Shown here piece after piece: positions 28,276-36,842 of a DNA stretch of 64,000 bases. The stretch covers positions 124,001 through 188,000 of the forward strand of contig NZ_JABBFR010000001.1 in the NCBI RefSeq assembly GCF_018494065.1. Direction: 5' to 3'. Under the pieces are notes generated by a model. That model was not told the DNA's origin, did not search any database, and saw only the letters and a list, made by a program, of their open reading frames with translations. A program made the position numbers and the translations under genes. The number at the start of each line of letters is the position of its first letter. Position 1 is the stretch's first letter. The DNA is from Rosenbergiella gaditana (GTDB taxonomy: Bacteria; Pseudomonadota; Gammaproteobacteria; Enterobacterales; Enterobacteriaceae).

Positions 28276-30186
28276 ATGCGAGTGTTTATTGCGGAAAAAC
28301 CCAGTCTTGCCCGCGCAATTGCCGATGTTCTCCCAAAGCCCCACCGTCGTGGAGAGGGGTATATTCAGTGTGGTCAGCAAGATATTGTCACATGGTGTGT
28401 TGGACATCTTCTGGAGCAAGCACAACCTGACCAATATGATCCCCGCTATGCACGATGGGCTCTCGCGGATTTACCGATCATCCCCGAAAAATGGCAACTG
28501 ACGCCACGCAGTGATGTTAAAAAACAGCTCACGATCATAGGAAAGTTATTGGCCGATGCGACCCAAGTTGTCCACGCGGGGGACCCTGACCGCGAGGGGC
28601 AGTTATTGGTTGATGAGGTCATAGACTACCTGGGTTTACCTGCAGAGAAACGCCAACAGGTTCAACGCTGTTTAATTAATGATCTCAACCCACAGGCCGT
28701 GGAGCGGGCGATTACTCAGTTAAGAAGTAATAGCGAATTTGCGCCACTCTGTATTTCTGCACTCGCAAGAGCGCGAGCAGATTGGCTGTATGGGATCAAT
28801 ATGACCCGTGCGTATACCTTATTTGGACGGCAGGCAGGTTTTGATGGCGTGCTTTCGGTCGGGAGAGTCCAAACCCCTGTCCTAGGACTTGTGGTGCGTC
28901 GTGATGAAGAGATAGCGAATTTTATTACCAAGGATTTTTTTGAGGTGAAAGCCTTTATCTTGGCAGAAAAACAGCCTTTTACGGCGACCTGGGTACCGAG
29001 TGAAGCCTGTGAGGGGTGGCAGGATGAAGAGGGGCGATTACTCAATCAGAGCCTTGCTGAACATGTGGTTGAGCGTATAACGCAACAACCAGCAGTTGTT
29101 ACACAATATCAGAATAAAACTGAAAGTGAGAGTGCTCCCTTACCTTTCTCGCTTTCGAGTTTACAAATAGAGGCCGCGAGACGTTTCAACCTAGGCGCAC
29201 AACAAGTTCTCGATATCTGTCAAAAGCTTTATGAGACGCATAAGTTAATTACTTACCCTCGTTCTGATTGCCGTTATTTACCGGAAGAACATTTTGTTGG
29301 ACGTCAATCAGTCCTCGACGCGCTCCAAACCCATTTACCTGAATATCAATCCCTACCCGACGAGCTAGACCTTAGCCGGCGTAATCGTTGTTGGGATGAT
29401 AAAAAGGTCGATGCTCACCATGCGATAATCCCGACCGCTAAACGGAGTGCCGTCAAGCTTAGCGAACACGAAAAGAATATCTATGGACTGATTGCTCGAC
29501 AGTATCTGATGCAGTTTGGAGCAGATGCGCAATATCGTAAATGTGTGATCGAGCTTGAAATAGCAGGCGGGAAATTCGTGGCCAAAGCACGTTTCCTTTC
29601 CAGCGCGGGATGGCGAGTATTACTGGGTGCCAAAGAGCGTGATGAGGAAAATGATGGGGCAGTATTACCTGTGGTCGCGAAGGGCGATATCTTGCTCTGT
29701 GAAGGCGGAGAGGTGGTAGCAAAAAAGACCCAGCCGCCGAGGCATTTTACCGATGCTACGCTGCTATCGGCCATGACCGGAATCGCACGATTCGTTCAAG
29801 ATAAGGCGCTTAAAAAAGTACTCAGAGAAACCGATGGGTTAGGAACAGAGGCCACGAGAGCTGGGATTATCGAATTACTGTTCAAACGCGGTTTTCTAGA
29901 AAAGAAAGGACGTTACATTCACTCGACAATTGTTGGGAGAGGGTTAATTCATGCGTTACCCCAACCCTCGGCAGCACCGGATATGACCGCGCATTGGGAG
30001 TCGACCTTAACACGTATCAGTGAAAAACAATATCGTTACCAAGACTTTATGCAGCCTTTAGTCGATACCTTACATCAGTTAATTGGGCATGCACGACAGA
30101 CGCCGCCTACACGGATATTGAGGGAGCTGGCTAAGCACTCTCCGGCAAAACCCGCTTATAAAAAGCGGGTGGCAAAAAAGGCTTAG
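28276..30186 (+). CDS. topB: DNA topoisomerase III
   Basis: This type IA topoisomerase decatenates replication and recombination intermediates. The Toprim domain is at the N terminus ([20 protein letters not shown] and [16 protein letters not shown] with the metal-binding acids), and the active-site tyrosine is in [17 protein letters not shown] at about residue 328. The C terminus is basic ([12 protein letters not shown]). The protein of 636 residues is slightly shorter than the 653 of E. coli. Its last 4 bases overlap the end of the convergent xthA. Confidence 0.95.
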   Translation: MRVFIAEKPSLARAIADVLPKPHRRGEGYIQCGQQDIVTWCVGHLLEQAQPDQYDPRYARWALADLPIIPEKWQLTPRSDVKKQLTIIGKLLADATQVVHAGDPDREGQLLVDEVIDYLGLPAEKRQQVQRCLINDLNPQAVERAITQLRSNSEFAPLCISALARARADWLYGINMTRAYTLFGRQAGFDGVLSVGRVQTPVLGLVVRRDEEIANFITKDFFEVKAFILAEKQPFTATWVPSEACEGWQDEEGRLLNQSLAEHVVERITQQPAVVTQYQNKTESESAPLPFSLSSLQIEAARRFNLGAQQVLDICQKLYETHKLITYPRSDCRYLPEEHFVGRQSVLDALQTHLPEYQSLPDELDLSRRNRCWDDKKVDAHHAIIPTAKRSAVKLSEHEKNIYGLIARQYLMQFGADAQYRKCVIELEIAGGKFVAKARFLSSAGWRVLLGAKERDEENDGAVLPVVAKGDILLCEGGEVVAKKTQPPRHFTDATLLSAMTGIARFVQDKALKKVLRETDGLGTEATRAGIIELLFKRGFLEKKGRYIHSTIVGRGLIHALPQPSAAPDMTAHWESTLTRISEKQYRYQDFMQPLVDTLHQLIGHARQTPPTRILRELAKHSPAKPAYKKRVAKKA

Positions 30187-30992
30187 AGATCGAACTCTGA
30201 CCAAACCGGGGCATGGTCAGAGGGTTTTTCCATTGCCCGTAAAGGGTAATCAATACCACTAGCAATGAGACGAGCGTTTAAAGGCGCACTGGCGAGTAAT
30301 AAGTCGATGCGTAAGCCACGATTATCGTCAAAGCCTTTCGAACGATAGTCGAACCAAGAAAATTGGTCATTGACGTCAGGATTGATTTGTCGCCAGGTAT
30401 CGGTTAATCCCCAATCCAGTAACGTTTCCATCCATTCACGTTCTTCAGGTAAAAATGAGCATTTACCGCTTTTTAACCACCGTTTACGATTGACTTCACC
30501 AATACCAATATCGGCATCGGTAACACTGATGTTGACATCTCCCATAACCAAAACATGCTGATCCGGACTGAGTTGTGTCATTAGATGCTGATTCAGGTCT
30601 GCGTAAAATTTCTGCTTAGCGGGAAATTTAGTGGGGTGGTCACGGCTTTCGCCTTGCGGGAAGTAGCCATTTATCACCGTAACGCTTTCTCCTGAAGGAG
30701 TAGGGATTTCGGCCATAATTATACGACGTTGGGCCTCATCATCGTCAGTAATAAAGCCTTTTTGTACTTTGAGTGGTTCAACTTTTGTCATCAGTGCCAC
30801 ACCGTAGTGACCCTTTTGACCATGATAAAAGACGTGATAACCCAACGCTTCGACTTCTGCTTGTGGAAACATATCATCGTGAACCTTAGTTTCTTGTAGT
30901 CCAATAACATCAGGTTGATGTTGTTCAACTAAGGCAGCGAGTTGGTGTGGGCGGGCACGAAGGCCATTGATATTAAAAGAGACAAATTTCAC
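30183..30992 (-). CDS. xthA: Exodeoxyribonuclease III
   Basis: ExoIII is the main AP endonuclease and a double-strand-specific 3'-5' exonuclease of base excision repair. The catalytic residues are seen in [10 protein letters not shown] (Glu34), [10 protein letters not shown] (Asp and Asn near 151-153) and PSDHAPVW (the C-terminal Asp-His pair). The length of 269 residues and start [18 protein letters not shown] match E. coli. It converges on topB with a 4-base overlap. Confidence 0.96.
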   Translation of the reverse strand: MKFVSFNINGLRARPHQLAALVEQHQPDVIGLQETKVHDDMFPQAEVEALGYHVFYHGQKGHYGVALMTKVEPLKVQKGFITDDDEAQRRIIMAEIPTPSGESVTVINGYFPQGESRDHPTKFPAKQKFYADLNQHLMTQLSPDQHVLVMGDVNISVTDADIGIGEVNRKRWLKSGKCSFLPEEREWMETLLDWGLTDTWRQINPDVNDQFSWFDYRSKGFDDNRGLRIDLLLASAPLNARLIASGIDYPLRAMEKPSDHAPVWSEFDL

Positions 30993-31078
30993 GCGACATC
31001 CTAATTCATTCAGTTTTCATTATGGTAACGAGATCTGATTGGAATGTCATGGAAGAGATGTATAGGAAAACAAAGAAG

Positions 31079-31163
<85 letters not shown>

Positions 31164-31199
31164 TAATACTAAGCCACACCGGTCTTCAGGTGTGGCGTC

Positions 31200-31227
31200 A
31201 TACTAACAAACTTGATTGATGAGTAAA
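31200..31227 (-). promoter_or_regulatory. Promoter of the tRNA-Tyr gene
   Basis: On the minus strand TTTACT and TAGTAT are 16 bases apart, followed by the GC-rich discriminator GACGCC that is typical of stringently controlled stable-RNA promoters. A leader hairpin (GCCACACC / GGTGTGGC, 31173-31196) lies between the promoter and the mature tRNA, at the place where E. coli tyrT also has a leader hairpin. Confidence 0.7.
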
Positions 31228-31303
31228 GAATTAATCATCACGATTAAACCGATTGCTTCGTTTTTGCGCGAAAGGCGACTCATTTATAATCAAATTAATT
31301 AAA

Positions 31304-32152
31304 CTAAAGTATTATCGTCCGATTTCCATACACAAATACACGCTGAGCTAACACTTTATCCACGGCGCGACTTAATACATTCTTTTCTACATCGCGTCCT
31401 GCGCGGATCATCTCCTCAGCGGTATAGCTGTGATCAATATTAATCACATCTTGCATAATGATTGGACCCTCGTCCAAATTATCATTGACATAATGCGCTG
31501 TCGCACCAATAAGCTTCACTCCACGTTCATAAGCTTGATGATAAGGTCGTGCGCCGATAAAAGCGGGTAGGAACGAATGATGAATATTAATAATTTGATT
31601 AGGGAAGCGTTTAACAAATTCAGGGGTCAACACACGCATATATTTAGCCAACACGACGTAGTCGGGTTGGTACAGGTCAATACAGTCTGCCATTTGTGTA
31701 TCGTGGGCTTCGCGGGTTAAGTCATCATGACTAATATGGATAAAAGGAATATCGAAACGTTCGACCAAGGATTTCAGCGTATCATGGTTACCGATGACTG
31801 CAGCAATCTCAACATCCAAGCCACCAAAAGCGCTTTTCATTAATAGATCACCTAGGCAGTGAGCTTCACGCGTCACCATAATCACAATACGTCGGCGTCC
31901 TGCAGTATGAAGTTCACGCAAAGAACCACTCGGTAATGCTCCATCGAGATCCGCTAACAGAGTGGAATCGTTGAAGATCCCCTCTAATTCCGTCCGCATG
32001 AAAAAACGCCCGGTGCGATGATCAACGAATTCGTTATTTTGTACGATATTCAACTCATGCTTGTAACAAATGTTGGTAATTTTAGCGATCAATCCCTTAG
32101 CATCGGGACAGATAGTGCGGAGAATTTTACGTTCGATATTTTTCGCTGACAT
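31304..32152 (-). CDS. purU: Formyltetrahydrofolate deformylase
   Basis: PurU hydrolyses 10-formyl-THF to THF and formate, balancing one-carbon pools and feeding formate to PurT. An N-terminal ACT domain (residues about 8-85, LRTICPDAKGLIAKITNICY) is followed by the formyltransferase fold, with the catalytic Asn and His in IINIHHSFLPAFIGARPYHQA and the aspartate in NLDEGPIIMQD. The length of 282 residues is near the 280 of E. coli. It sits upstream of the tRNA-Tyr gene on the same strand. Confidence 0.95.
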   Translation of the reverse strand: MSAKNIERKILRTICPDAKGLIAKITNICYKHELNIVQNNEFVDHRTGRFFMRTELEGIFNDSTLLADLDGALPSGSLRELHTAGRRRIVIMVTREAHCLGDLLMKSAFGGLDVEIAAVIGNHDTLKSLVERFDIPFIHISHDDLTREAHDTQMADCIDLYQPDYVVLAKYMRVLTPEFVKRFPNQIINIHHSFLPAFIGARPYHQAYERGVKLIGATAHYVNDNLDEGPIIMQDVINIDHSYTAEEMIRAGRDVEKNVLSRAVDKVLAQRVFVYGNRTIIL

Positions 32153-32200
32153 TAAAGCTGATCCTGTGTTGCATCATATTGCGGTACCGCTCAACAAAAG

Positions 32201-32662
32201 TTAGCGAGCACAGCACTTTTTGAATTTTTTTTGTGAGCCGCATGGACAAGTCTCATTACGGCCCGGTATTTTATGAACCCCATCAATATAATACCAGTGA
32301 TTATTTTCACGGACAAAACGCGAAGTTTCATAAATCCAAGCCGGTTGTTGGTGACTTGTGTATCGAGCGAAGAAGGTGACGTAAGCCTCTTCAGCTGAAC
32401 GTCCAGGATAAGCCTCAACAATCGTTAAGCCTTGCCATTCCGTTGCAGCACTATCCTGTTCTAATAAATGCAATAAATTAGTGTCACGGCTCGTTGAATA
32501 CCAAGTCTTTACAATATAGGGAAAACACTGCAACGCATATGCGGTATAGCGTGTTCGCATTAACTGCTCAGCCGTTGACGCATGGTAATCACCCTCGATT
32601 AAGGGTTGGCAGCATTGTACTAGAGGGGTGAGACTGCCACAGGGGCACTGGTCTGGGTGCAC
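32201..32662 (-). CDS. ychJ: SEC-C motif protein YchJ (UPF0225)
   Basis: The protein has a cysteine motif at both ends: CPCGSLTPLVQCC near the N terminus and the SEC-C metal-binding motif CPCGSQKKFKKCC at the C terminus, with an NTF2-like middle (FVRENNHWYYIDG). The frame is open up to 32725, but I choose the GTG at 32660-32662: GAGGA lies 7-8 bases upstream and the 153-residue product then starts just before the first CPCG, as in E. coli YchJ (152 residues). The function is unknown. Confidence 0.88.
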   Translation of the reverse strand: MHPDQCPCGSLTPLVQCCQPLIEGDYHASTAEQLMRTRYTAYALQCFPYIVKTWYSTSRDTNLLHLLEQDSAATEWQGLTIVEAYPGRSAEEAYVTFFARYTSHQQPAWIYETSRFVRENNHWYYIDGVHKIPGRNETCPCGSQKKFKKCCAR

Positions 32663-32831
32663 GATATTTCCTCTCATTGAGTCTTGAAGTATGTCTAAGA
32701 GTCTCATTTCACTATTATTGAACAACGCGTCAAGAAAGTTCAGCTATACTCGTTGCAGTATTCAAAACTGAGTATGGGGTTAGTCATAAAAAAACCCAAT
32801 CGGTCTGTAGTATAAATGAAAGTGTAGGTAG

Positions 32832-33845
32832 ATGAGTGTGGAAAATTTTTTAACCAATAAAGTGGTAGTGATCATTGATAACGATCCGGTCTGTGACGCT
32901 GTACTGGCAGAGTTTCTAAGCTATGCTGGGGCAGAAGTTATGCAAACAGATAGCGGTGAGGAAGGATTGGACCTCGTTGAACAACATGATGTTACGCTCA
33001 TTATCTGCGGACTTAATTTGCTGGATATTCCAGCGGTACCACTGGTTAAACAGTTGCATGCCTCTACGATTCAAACGCCTATTATTGCCCTCACCGATAC
33101 TCACGATGTAAACCTCATTGCTGCAGTGATGAGATCGGGAGTTTACGATGTGATTCTAAAGCCCCTCACTGACGTTTCAGCCTTGAAAAAGTTACTTATT
33201 GAGGCAATCTATCCCGATATGTTTAGTTCGAATGTCGATGAAAGCGATAAGTTGCAGGAAGAATGGAACCATCTTGTATCCTACCCTGAAGAATCCTTGG
33301 CATTACTAAGAAATCTACAACCTCCAGCCCATTTAAAAGTTGCCGGATGTCACGTCGGTTATCGACAACTTAATACTAGCGACAATAATGGGTTAATTAT
33401 CGATATTGCTGAGTTATCGGACCACGAGTTTGGATTTTATATTTTTGACGCGGAGTGGGTAGGAGAATATGGTGCGGTTGCCGCGCTATTGTTCAGAGCC
33501 TTTTTTAATGATTTATTGAAAAAGCAAATTGCTGCTCATCCGGATAACCTTCCTGCATTAACATCAGTGCTTCATGACTTACAATTACTGTTAAAAAAAT
33601 CAGGGCTACATGGAGAATATCCGCTCGTGATTGGTTACTTTAACCGTTTGCGTGGACACCTCTTAATCGTAAATAGTGGTTTATCTTGTGTGATCCATCA
33701 TGATCAACAGCACACTTCTTTAATTAAAAATATGGCATTAGGGCGATATTTCCACGATTCTGCACAAGAACAGCGGATACTATTGAACAGTGGTGAATGT
33801 GAGGTGTGGAATGGCCCACGCAAATTGTGGCTCCGTTTTCATTGA
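32832..33845 (+). CDS. rssB: RssB-like response regulator, RpoS recognition factor; phospho-acceptor Asp replaced
   Basis: RssB delivers sigma-S (RpoS) to the ClpXP protease. The 337-residue protein has an N-terminal receiver domain (to about 125) and a degenerate PP2C-like C-terminal domain, with E. coli-like blocks LQPPAHLKVAGCHVGYRQL and the phrase LFRAFFNDLL. In E. coli the phosphorylated Asp58 lies in MICD; here the aligned residue is Gly60 (LIICGLNL, codon GGA at 33009-33011). The N-terminal acidic pair is also altered (IDND), while the conserved lysine of LKPL remains. The receiver is thus unlikely to be phosphorylated in the usual way. rssA, usually upstream, is absent, and galU follows as in E. 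coli. Confidence 0.9.
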   Translation: MSVENFLTNKVVVIIDNDPVCDAVLAEFLSYAGAEVMQTDSGEEGLDLVEQHDVTLIICGLNLLDIPAVPLVKQLHASTIQTPIIALTDTHDVNLIAAVMRSGVYDVILKPLTDVSALKKLLIEAIYPDMFSSNVDESDKLQEEWNHLVSYPEESLALLRNLQPPAHLKVAGCHVGYRQLNTSDNNGLIIDIAELSDHEFGFYIFDAEWVGEYGAVAALLFRAFFNDLLKKQIAAHPDNLPALTSVLHDLQLLLKKSGLHGEYPLVIGYFNRLRGHLLIVNSGLSCVIHHDQQHTSLIKNMALGRYFHDSAQEQRILLNSGECEVWNGPRKLWLRFH

Positions 33846-33915
33846 ATAAAGTAGCGAACCTTCATAATAGTTAAACTATTTTTATTTTTTTCTGGATAAT
33901 TCTTACTAATACTTA

Positions 33916-33924
33916 TGCTAGTAT
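33916..33924 (+). promoter_or_regulatory. Extended -10 promoter candidate for galU
   Basis: TGCTAGTAT is a TGn-extended -10 element 55 bases upstream of the galU start; no good -35 is visible 17 bases further up. Confidence 0.45.
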
Positions 33925-33978
33925 TCACACTCTTTAAAGGATATTTTGGCAATTCGCCAACTTAACGAGGTTTGTTTG

Positions 33979-34878
33979 ATGTCTGCTCACGTTTCTAAAA
34001 TTAGAAAAGCTGTTATTCCTGTTGCAGGTTTAGGTACTAGAATGTTACCTGCGACAAAAGCGATCCCCAAAGAGATGTTACCTCTGGTTGATAAACCATT
34101 GATTCAATATGTGGTTAACGAATGTATTGCAGCGGGCATTAATGAAATAGTGTTAGTCACTCATTCTTCTAAAAACTCTATCGAGAACCATTTCGACACT
34201 AGCTTCGAATTAGAAGCGATGTTAGAAAAGCGTGTTAAGCGTCAGCTTTTAGATGAAATCCAAAGTATTTGTCCTCCTCACGTGACAATCATGCAAGTGC
34301 GTCAAGGTGAAGCAAAAGGACTTGGCCACGCGGTAATGTGTGCACACCCCGTTGTAGGGAACGAGCCTTTCGCGGTGATCTTGCCAGACGTCATCATCGA
34401 TGAATACGAATCAAATCCTAAGAAAGATAACCTTGCTGAGATGCTGTCACGTTTCGAAGCAACGGGCCATAGCCAAATCATGGTTGAGCCTGTTGAAGAC
34501 GTTACGGCGTATGGTGTTGTGGATTGTCAGGGAGCAACACTGCAACCTGGCAACAGTGCGCCAATGGTGGGGGTAGTTGAGAAACCTAAAGCTTCTGAAT
34601 CGCCTTCGAATTTAGCCGTTGTTGGCCGTTACGTGTTATCCGCGGACATCTGGCCTTTATTGGCTAAAACACCTGCCGGTGCAGGTGGAGAAATCCAATT
34701 AACTGACTCTATCGCTATGATGATGGAAAAAGAAACGGTTGAGGCTTATCACCTGAAAGGCGTCAGCCACGACTGTGGTAACAAACTAGGTTATATGCAA
34801 GCATTCGTTGAATACGGTGTGCGTCACCCGGTTTTAGGTGAAGATTTTAAAGCTTGGTTAGCGGACAACGTAAAATAA
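33979..34878 (+). CDS. galU: UTP-glucose-1-phosphate uridylyltransferase
   Basis: GalU makes UDP-glucose for LPS core, capsule, trehalose and osmoregulated glucans. The nucleotidyltransferase signature [23 protein letters not shown] is followed by VILPDVIID (metal site), VVEKPK and [13 protein letters not shown] 33979 gives [15 protein letters not shown] and has GAGG 8 bases upstream; the frame continues 11 codons upstream without homology. It is followed by a strong terminator and faces the convergent hns. Confidence 0.96.
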   Translation: MSAHVSKIRKAVIPVAGLGTRMLPATKAIPKEMLPLVDKPLIQYVVNECIAAGINEIVLVTHSSKNSIENHFDTSFELEAMLEKRVKRQLLDEIQSICPPHVTIMQVRQGEAKGLGHAVMCAHPVVGNEPFAVILPDVIIDEYESNPKKDNLAEMLSRFEATGHSQIMVEPVEDVTAYGVVDCQGATLQPGNSAPMVGVVEKPKASESPSNLAVVGRYVLSADIWPLLAKTPAGAGGEIQLTDSIAMMMEKETVEAYHLKGVSHDCGNKLGYMQAFVEYGVRHPVLGEDFKAWLADNVK

Positions 34879-34947
34879 CTTGCTCTACCTGAGTTGTCAT
34901 AGAAAATTCGCCATTAAGTGGTAAGGTTTTTCAGTTAACTTTTTAAG

Positions 34948-34982
34948 AAGGCCGCAGCGGTCAACGCTGCGGCCTTTTTTTT
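34948..34982 (+). terminator. Rho-independent terminator of galU
   Basis: A perfect 12-bp stem (AAGGCCGCAGCG / CGCTGCGGCCTT, 5-base loop) runs into eight T residues. Confidence 0.95.
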
Positions 34983-35012
34983 ACTACTCGTGGATAATGC
35001 CTTTAGCAACAT

Positions 35013-35050
35013 AAAAAATCCGTAATCTATCGTAGATAATTACGGATTTT
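35013..35050 (-). terminator. Terminator of hns
   Basis: An AAAATCCGTA / TACGGATTTT stem with a further paired top (ATCTA / TAGAT) lies 43 bases beyond the hns stop; on the minus strand it ends in TTTTTT. Confidence 0.75.
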
Positions 35051-35092
35051 CGCACCGCCACCGGATCGGCCTAACTATTAAGAGGCGGTTTT

Positions 35093-35500
35093 TTAGCTTT
35101 TGATTAGAAATTTATCTAAGGTATCGCCTTGATCAAGAGCTTTTTGGATGGCTAAAGGTGTTCGTCCTTGCCCAGTCCAAGTGTGATGGTCACCTGATAG
35201 ATCGATATATTCATATTTTGCCGGACGCTTCTCACGTACTTTTTTATTTTCATTTACCGGCGATTCCGGTTGAACTAATTCACTGATATCAATTCCTTCC
35301 GACAGTATCATCTCTCGGATTTGATCAAGTTTTTTTGCATGCTTAGCGGCCTGAACACCTTCACTGGCTAGCTCTTCTCGACGCTCTTCGACGATAGCCG
35401 TAAATTTATCCAATATATCAGTGAGTATTTCTAGTGAAAAATTACGCGCCTCAGCACGTAAAAAACGGTAATTGTTTAAGGCGAGTAGCTGATCACTCAT
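35093..35500 (-). CDS. hns: Nucleoid-associated protein H-NS
   Basis: H-NS is the histone-like silencer of AT-rich, often horizontally acquired DNA. The 135-residue protein has the N-terminal coiled-coil oligomerisation domain (to about residue 65), a charged linker (NENKKVREKRPAKYEYID) and the C-terminal AT-hook-like DNA-binding loop TWTGQGRTP, ending LDKFLIKS. The N-terminal part is rather diverged from E. coli H-NS (NNYRFLRAEARNFSLEILTDIL). The position between galU and tdk identifies it as hns and not stpA. Confidence 0.94.
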   Translation of the reverse strand: MSDQLLALNNYRFLRAEARNFSLEILTDILDKFTAIVEERREELASEGVQAAKHAKKLDQIREMILSEGIDISELVQPESPVNENKKVREKRPAKYEYIDLSGDHHTWTGQGRTPLAIQKALDQGDTLDKFLIKS

Positions 35501-35673
35501 AAGAGATCCTCATTCCATAATTCATATTAGTAATTTTTATGATATTACTTAGAGTTATCTTTTGGCAACGTGTTCTAGAATTAACCGCATTTATTAGCTT
35601 TACCGATTTAGCTAACCTGACTTGCGATCGTCTATGGTATGATCACGATTTCTATTTTTGATGAGAAACGTCT

Positions 35674-36288
35674 GTGGCACAGCTCTATTTTTACTATTCT
35701 GCGATGAACGCAGGAAAATCCACGTCTCTATTGCAGTCCTCTTATAACTACCGAGAGAGAGGAATGCATACGCTGATTTTTACTGCAGAAATTGATGACC
35801 GATATGGTAAGGGGCGGGTGGCATCAAGAATTGGTTTATCGAGTAGCGCCGCGTTATTTAGTAAAGAGACTGATTTATTCAATGAAATTAAACAGGCCAA
35901 TGAAGTCCAAGCACTTCATTGTATTTTGCTAGACGAGTCGCAGTTTTTAACTCGAGAGCAGGTAAAACAATTAATCTACGTCACTGATCATTTGAATATT
36001 CCAGTGCTTTGTTATGGACTCCGTACTGATTTTAGAGGCGAATTATTTGAAGGCAGTTTATATCTGTTGGCCTGGGCAGATAAGCTAGTCGAATTAAAAA
36101 CGGTTTGCCATTGTGGGCGTAAAGCGAACATGGTTCTTCGCTTAGATGCTGAAGGGCGTCCTTTTCATGATGGTGCACAAGTGGTTATCGGAGGTAATGA
36201 CAAATATATTTCTGTTTGCCGTAAACATTATTGGCAGGCGATTGAACAAGGAAGTGAACAAGCCATTTTCGGTTATCCCGCAGAATAG
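35674..36288 (+). CDS. tdk: Thymidine kinase
   Basis: This type II thymidine kinase salvages thymidine and deoxyuridine. The P-loop SAMNAGKST is at residues 9-17, the lasso-type [11 protein letters not shown] and the nucleoside-binding [15 protein letters not shown] follow, and four zinc-binding cysteines occur in VCHCGRKA and SVCRKHY. The start is a GTG at 35674, giving [16 protein letters not shown] as in E. coli. It is divergent from hns. adhE and ychE, which lie between tdk and oppA in E. coli, are absent. Confidence 0.95.
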   Translation: MAQLYFYYSAMNAGKSTSLLQSSYNYRERGMHTLIFTAEIDDRYGKGRVASRIGLSSSAALFSKETDLFNEIKQANEVQALHCILLDESQFLTREQVKQLIYVTDHLNIPVLCYGLRTDFRGELFEGSLYLLAWADKLVELKTVCHCGRKANMVLRLDAEGRPFHDGAQVVIGGNDKYISVCRKHYWQAIEQGSEQAIFGYPAE

Positions 36289-36346
36289 TCACTAGGGAAT
36301 TAAGAGATAATTGTGATTAGGGCGAAAAATTACGCTTACCCTTATT

Positions 36347-36432
36347 GCACTTTATCAGTGCGTAAATTGTGACTCTAGGTTAAATGGCACTAAAATGGTG
36401 CGTCGCGCTATAGTGACTCACCTTTTTGGTGC
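36347..36432 (+). promoter_or_regulatory. Cluster of three NtrC-like enhancer sites upstream of oppA
   Basis: Three 15-bp dyads are present. GCACTAAAATGGTGC (36387-36401) fits the NtrC consensus GCAC(C/T)A-N3-TGGTGC exactly. TCACCTTTTTGGTGC (36418-36432) is close to it. GCACTTTATCAGTGC (36347-36361) is a weaker dyad. Site starts are 40 and 31 bases apart; the latter is about three helical turns, as between the strong sites of the glnA enhancer. They lie about 170-240 bases before the start point expected from the sigma-54 promoter downstream. Confidence 0.7.
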
Positions 36433-36568
36433 TTATATTCATTTCATTAATAGTAGTTGGGTTTGTATTCACGATCCTGATACATTCTTTCCTAATCTTT
36501 CTAACACTTTCTTAAAAATTTTTAAGTAGTTTATCGTTCATCGCTCACTTTATAGAGGGTTAGCGCTG

Positions 36569-36585
36569 TTGGCATAAAAATTGCT
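36569..36585 (+). promoter_or_regulatory. Sigma-54 promoter candidate for oppABCDF
   Basis: TTGGCATAAAAATTGCT matches the -24/-12 consensus (YTGGCAnn-N4-TTGCW), with the invariant GG and GC separated by exactly 10 bases. Transcription would begin near 36596, leaving a leader of about 247 bases before the oppA start. That leader has small hairpins (around 36598-36613 and CATCTAGTAGATG) but no open frame of note. Confidence 0.7.
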
Positions 36586-36842
36586 TTTAGATGTTTATAG
36601 GGAGAAACTCCTATCATCTAGTAGATGCTTTTATAAGTAAAAGTATTAATAGTGAACAATAAGGTGATTATCAGTGAGATACATCACATAGAGTTCATAG
36701 CAGACTATCAAGTTGACCATTTAACGAGTAAAAAAATTGTCAATTGTCTGTAAAGTTAATGTGTGAGTAACAGATTGGACAGACAGGATTTATAGTCGGG
36801 AATAGCCCTATAACAATAATGAATAGTATGTGGAGTCGTAAT

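Noticed and set aside
32663-32725. Longer ychJ start at 32725
   Set aside because: No ribosome site precedes the three upstream ATG codons, and the GTG at 32662 with GAGGA upstream gives the family length.
35054-35092. ACCGCC...GGCGGT with TTTTTT as a second plus-strand terminator between galU and hns
   Set aside because: The arms are short and far apart (over 25 bases of loop), and galU already has a strong terminator upstream.
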